Shown here: positions 23,668-25,753 of the stretch, in pieces
How the letters are laid out: every line of letters starts with the position of its first letter
Position numbering within the stretch: the stretch's first letter is position 1
Position numbers and translations under genes: made by a program
Source of the DNA: an uncultured Alistipes sp.
Lineage (GTDB): Bacteria > Bacteroidota > Bacteroidia > Bacteroidales > Rikenellaceae
Length of the DNA: 25,753 bases
Assembly: GCA_900549685.1 (NCBI GenBank)
Contig: UROX01000016.1
Coordinates: 1 to 25,753 of the forward strand
Direction of reading: 5' to 3'
Notes under the pieces: generated by a model
The model's input: the letters and a program-made list of their open reading frames with translations, nothing else
Told to the model about the DNA's origin: nothing
The model's database searches: none

Positions 23668-23970
23668 CAAATGTTTGACGTTGTCGAAGCTAATGCGACA
23701 TCTCCGTAGAATTTTTGTCCGGAAAAAACAAAAACAATTTTCCCCTCGCGGCATGGAGGTCCCGCGCATGAAATTTTCATTCGTCCGACTTGTAAAAGGG
23801 AATAACCGGATACAAAAATGAGAAAAATATCCGGATTGTCCAAACGGATTCGGCGAAACGGCGGCGGTCCGAGCCGGTATTCGGTTCCGGAAACCGGTGA
23901 AAAAGGTTGTTGTTTTTACGGTTTCCGCTCTTTTGCAAGACGAAACGACGAGCAAACGACCGTTTTTCGT

Positions 23971-23978
23971 TATATTTG
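23971..23978 (+). promoter_or_regulatory. -7 box of the Big2 lipoprotein gene
   Basis: TATATTTG matches TAnnTTTG exactly and lies 102 bases ahead of the ATG at 24080, implying a leader of about 95 nt. It lies inside the longer reading frame that starts at 23897, which argues against that longer start. Confidence 0.6.
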
Positions 23979-24079
23979 TCTCGATCAAGGAAAAGTCGGG
24001 GAAGATGTTCTCCGAAAACGGACTGCATCTCTTTGTACCGGTCGTTCCGATGCGAAACGAACTCAAACACCAAAATGAC

Positions 24080-25456
24080 ATGAAAAAATTTTTGAAGACA
24101 TCGTTGTTGCTCATCTGTGCCTCGCTGTGCATGTTGTCCTGTAAAGACGATGAAAACGACGTGCCGGAAATCACGGTCCGGCTCGACAAAACGGAACTCG
24201 CCCTTACGATAGGACAGATCTCCCCGCTCACGGCGCTCGTGACGCCTCCGCTCGAAACGATCGGCCAGAGTGTCGTATGGTCTTCGGATAACGAAGCCGT
24301 AGCGACCGTCAGCGATGGTATGGTGACGGCTGTCGCCGTGGGACAGGCTGTCGTTACCGCTACCGTCGGCGAAAAAGAAGCCTCCTGTACGGTGACCGTG
24401 TTGCCCATCGTCGTGACGAGCGTTGCACTCGACGAACATGAAATTACGCTCGAAGTGGAGGGTACGCAGACGCTGACCGCGACCGTTTCTCCGGACGATG
24501 CCACCGATCCGACCGTTACATGGACGTCGAACGATGAGACGATCGCTACCGTCGAGGCCGGTGTCGTCACGGCCGTAGCCGCAGGTACGACCGTCATCCG
24601 TGCTGCCGCGGGCGATGCTGCTGACAGTTGCGTGGTGACGGTTATCGTACCCGAGCCCAAGATCGGCGACTATTTCTATTCCGACGGTACGTGGAGCGAT
24701 GGCGGTCTTCAGAGCATCGAGGCCGACGGGTTGAATCCGGTGTGGGCGGATGTCAAACCCGCGCCCAAAGCAGGTAAAACGGTGATCGGCATCGTATTTC
24801 AAACGTTCGGCGACCGCATTGCCGAAAGCGACAGGGAGGCCGGTTATACGCACGGGTACGTAGTGGCGGTCAAAAGCGCGCACGGAGAGGAAAAACAGAC
24901 GACCTGGTGGTCTTCCGACTTCGGATTTTCTGCTCTCAAAGGTGCCAAACTGGCTTCGACGTGGTACAAGAACGTGAACGGTCGTGCCGAAACCATGACG
25001 GTGAAAGAGGCCTACGACGGTCGGATGGACAAGATGCCGGCCTTCAATTGGACGCTGAACGGGTTCTCGCTCGCGGCGCCTGAAACGACGAGCGGATGGT
25101 TCCTGCCCAGTACCGGACAATTGTGGGACATGATGGCCAACCTGTGCGGAGGCGGCGTGGCCGCTTATATGAAAGAGTGGCAGACGCTCAGTCAGGATGC
25201 TACGTGGTATTGCTCGGAAAAGACCGACTACGATGTCATCGCGCAGTTCAATTCTACGATGTCCGAAATTCCGGCGGAAGACAAGGAAGAACTTTTCGTC
25301 ACGGAATCGTATTACAAAACCTGCTCGCTGTGGGCCTCGACACCCTATGCCGATGAAACGTCCTGCGTGATGAACATCGGTACGGACGGAACGATCGAGT
25401 GCATGACGGAATATTTCGATTACGATGCCGTAGCCCGTCCGATTCTGGCCTTCTGA
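24080..25456 (+). CDS. Lipoprotein with two Big2 Ig-like domains and a C-terminal domain
   Basis: A 458-residue envelope lipoprotein; the lipobox CMLSC puts the lipid on C21, followed by an acidic stretch (KDDEND) of the type associated with surface export in Bacteroidota. Two tandem bacterial Ig-like group 2 domains follow (about 30-108 and 110-190), each with the hallmark VxW(S/T)SxxxxxATVxxGxVTAVAxG pattern. The remaining 265 residues (GDYFYSDGTWSDGG, then GYVVAVKSA, ETTSGWFLPSTGQLWDMM) resemble the C-terminal domain of DUF1566/FISUMP-like Bacteroidota surface proteins. The role is probably adhesion or structural display, but no ligand can be named. It is monocistronic, with its own promoter and a 24-bp hairpin terminator. 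The start at 24080 fits the lipoprotein signal and the promoter position. Confidence 0.88.
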   Translation: MKKFLKTSLLLICASLCMLSCKDDENDVPEITVRLDKTELALTIGQISPLTALVTPPLETIGQSVVWSSDNEAVATVSDGMVTAVAVGQAVVTATVGEKEASCTVTVLPIVVTSVALDEHEITLEVEGTQTLTATVSPDDATDPTVTWTSNDETIATVEAGVVTAVAAGTTVIRAAAGDAADSCVVTVIVPEPKIGDYFYSDGTWSDGGLQSIEADGLNPVWADVKPAPKAGKTVIGIVFQTFGDRIAESDREAGYTHGYVVAVKSAHGEEKQTTWWSSDFGFSALKGAKLASTWYKNVNGRAETMTVKEAYDGRMDKMPAFNWTLNGFSLAAPETTSGWFLPSTGQLWDMMANLCGGGVAAYMKEWQTLSQDATWYCSEKTDYDVIAQFNSTMSEIPAEDKEELFVTESYYKTCSLWASTPYADETSCVMNIGTDGTIECMTEYFDYDAVARPILAF

Positions 25457-25483
25457 CCCGAAGGCCGGGTTCCGGGTCGGACG

Positions 25484-25533
25484 ATCCGTAAAAAACAGGA
25501 TGGAAAACATTTTCCATCCTGTTTTTTACGGAT
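25484..25533. terminator. Perfect 24-bp hairpin terminator
   Basis: Two 24-base arms (25484-25507 and 25510-25533) are exact complements around a CA centre, with six A in the left arm and six T in the right. It lies 27 bases after the Big2 lipoprotein stop and should work in both directions. The remaining 220 bases to the window end hold no supported gene. Confidence 0.88.
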
Positions 25534-25753
25534 ATATGCTTTGCATGTATCGGAAAAAGTTCGTGCAGCGGTTTTCGGGATTTCTGTTCTCGAATCTTGC
25601 CGAGGAGGTGCGATGGCGGTCCGGAGCGGGAAATGACAATCCTTGGACGAAGAGGATGCGAACGGGTATGATCGCCTTTCGTTTTTCGCATGGAATGTTC
25701 TTTCGCGTCCGTATCGGAAGTTCTGTTGTCGGAGGGAGGTTTGCCCTGTCGAG

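Larger units (their letters stand above)
23524..24079. other. Structured divergent gap
   Basis: The left part carries a plus-strand -7 box and two consecutive hairpins that form a small RNA candidate. The middle (23668-23930) has no gene that I support, apart from a loose inverted repeat CCGGATA (23806) with TATCCGG (23828). The right end carries the promoter and leader of the Big2 lipoprotein gene. A frame starting at 23897 is an upstream extension of that gene and is rejected as its start. Confidence 0.5.

Noticed and set aside
23777..25510. 577-codon minus-strand frame antisense to the Big2 lipoprotein
   Set aside because: The plus strand encodes two Ig-like domains with a signal and a terminator; the antisense frame runs into the terminator hairpin and has no motif.

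Overview
The window looks like a GC-rich chromosome segment of a Bacteroidota (Bacteroidales) bacterium, possibly Alistipes or a relative; this genus-level guess is inference. Support comes from a PorX-type response regulator of the type IX secretion / gliding branch, a MurA of the Bacteroidota type, many SPII lipoproteins, DUF1080 and ThuA-like secreted proteins, and repeated TAnnTTTG promoter elements (the Bacteroidota -7 box) in the gaps. No tRNA, rRNA, CRISPR array, insertion sequence or SusC/SusD pair is visible.

Left third (1-8270): an AT-rich gap with leftward promoter boxes, then porX (+). Convergent to it is a two-gene minus-strand operon, a YtfE/RIC-like di-iron hemerythrin protein overlapping by ATGA a LuxR-type regulator whose receiver lacks the phospho-acceptor Asp. 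Then come murA (-), with Asp in place of the catalytic Cys, and a divergent S9 prolyl-oligopeptidase lipoprotein (+). A 0.7 kb gene-free stretch with strong hairpins follows.

Middle (8270-18807, all minus strand): a carbohydrate-degradation block. In transcription order it holds two GH43 enzymes (the second with a CBM6-like tail), three tandem paralogues of a GH71/GH99-like plus CBM9-like protein, and an intrinsic terminator. A fourth, divergent paralogue follows with its own promoter. Two paralogues carry SPI signals and two carry lipoboxes, so the set is probably split between periplasm or medium and the cell surface. The transporter and sensor of the presumed locus are not in the window.

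Right third (19429-25753): a duplicated-domain lipoprotein of unknown function, a DUF1080 (3-keto-disaccharide hydrolase-like) protein and a ThuA-like protein, all on the plus strand, suggest keto-glycoside metabolism. Next are a small helical hypothetical protein (-), a candidate structured small RNA (+), and a lipoprotein with two Big2 Ig-like domains closed by a 24-bp hairpin.

The most unusual points are the tandem GH71/99-like paralogue array with no visible SusCD, the candidate small RNA at about 23545-23667, the hemerythrin/pseudo-receiver pair, a perfect inverted repeat between the murA promoter boxes, and an orphan minus-strand terminator beside a degenerate 5-bp-period repeat in a divergent gap.
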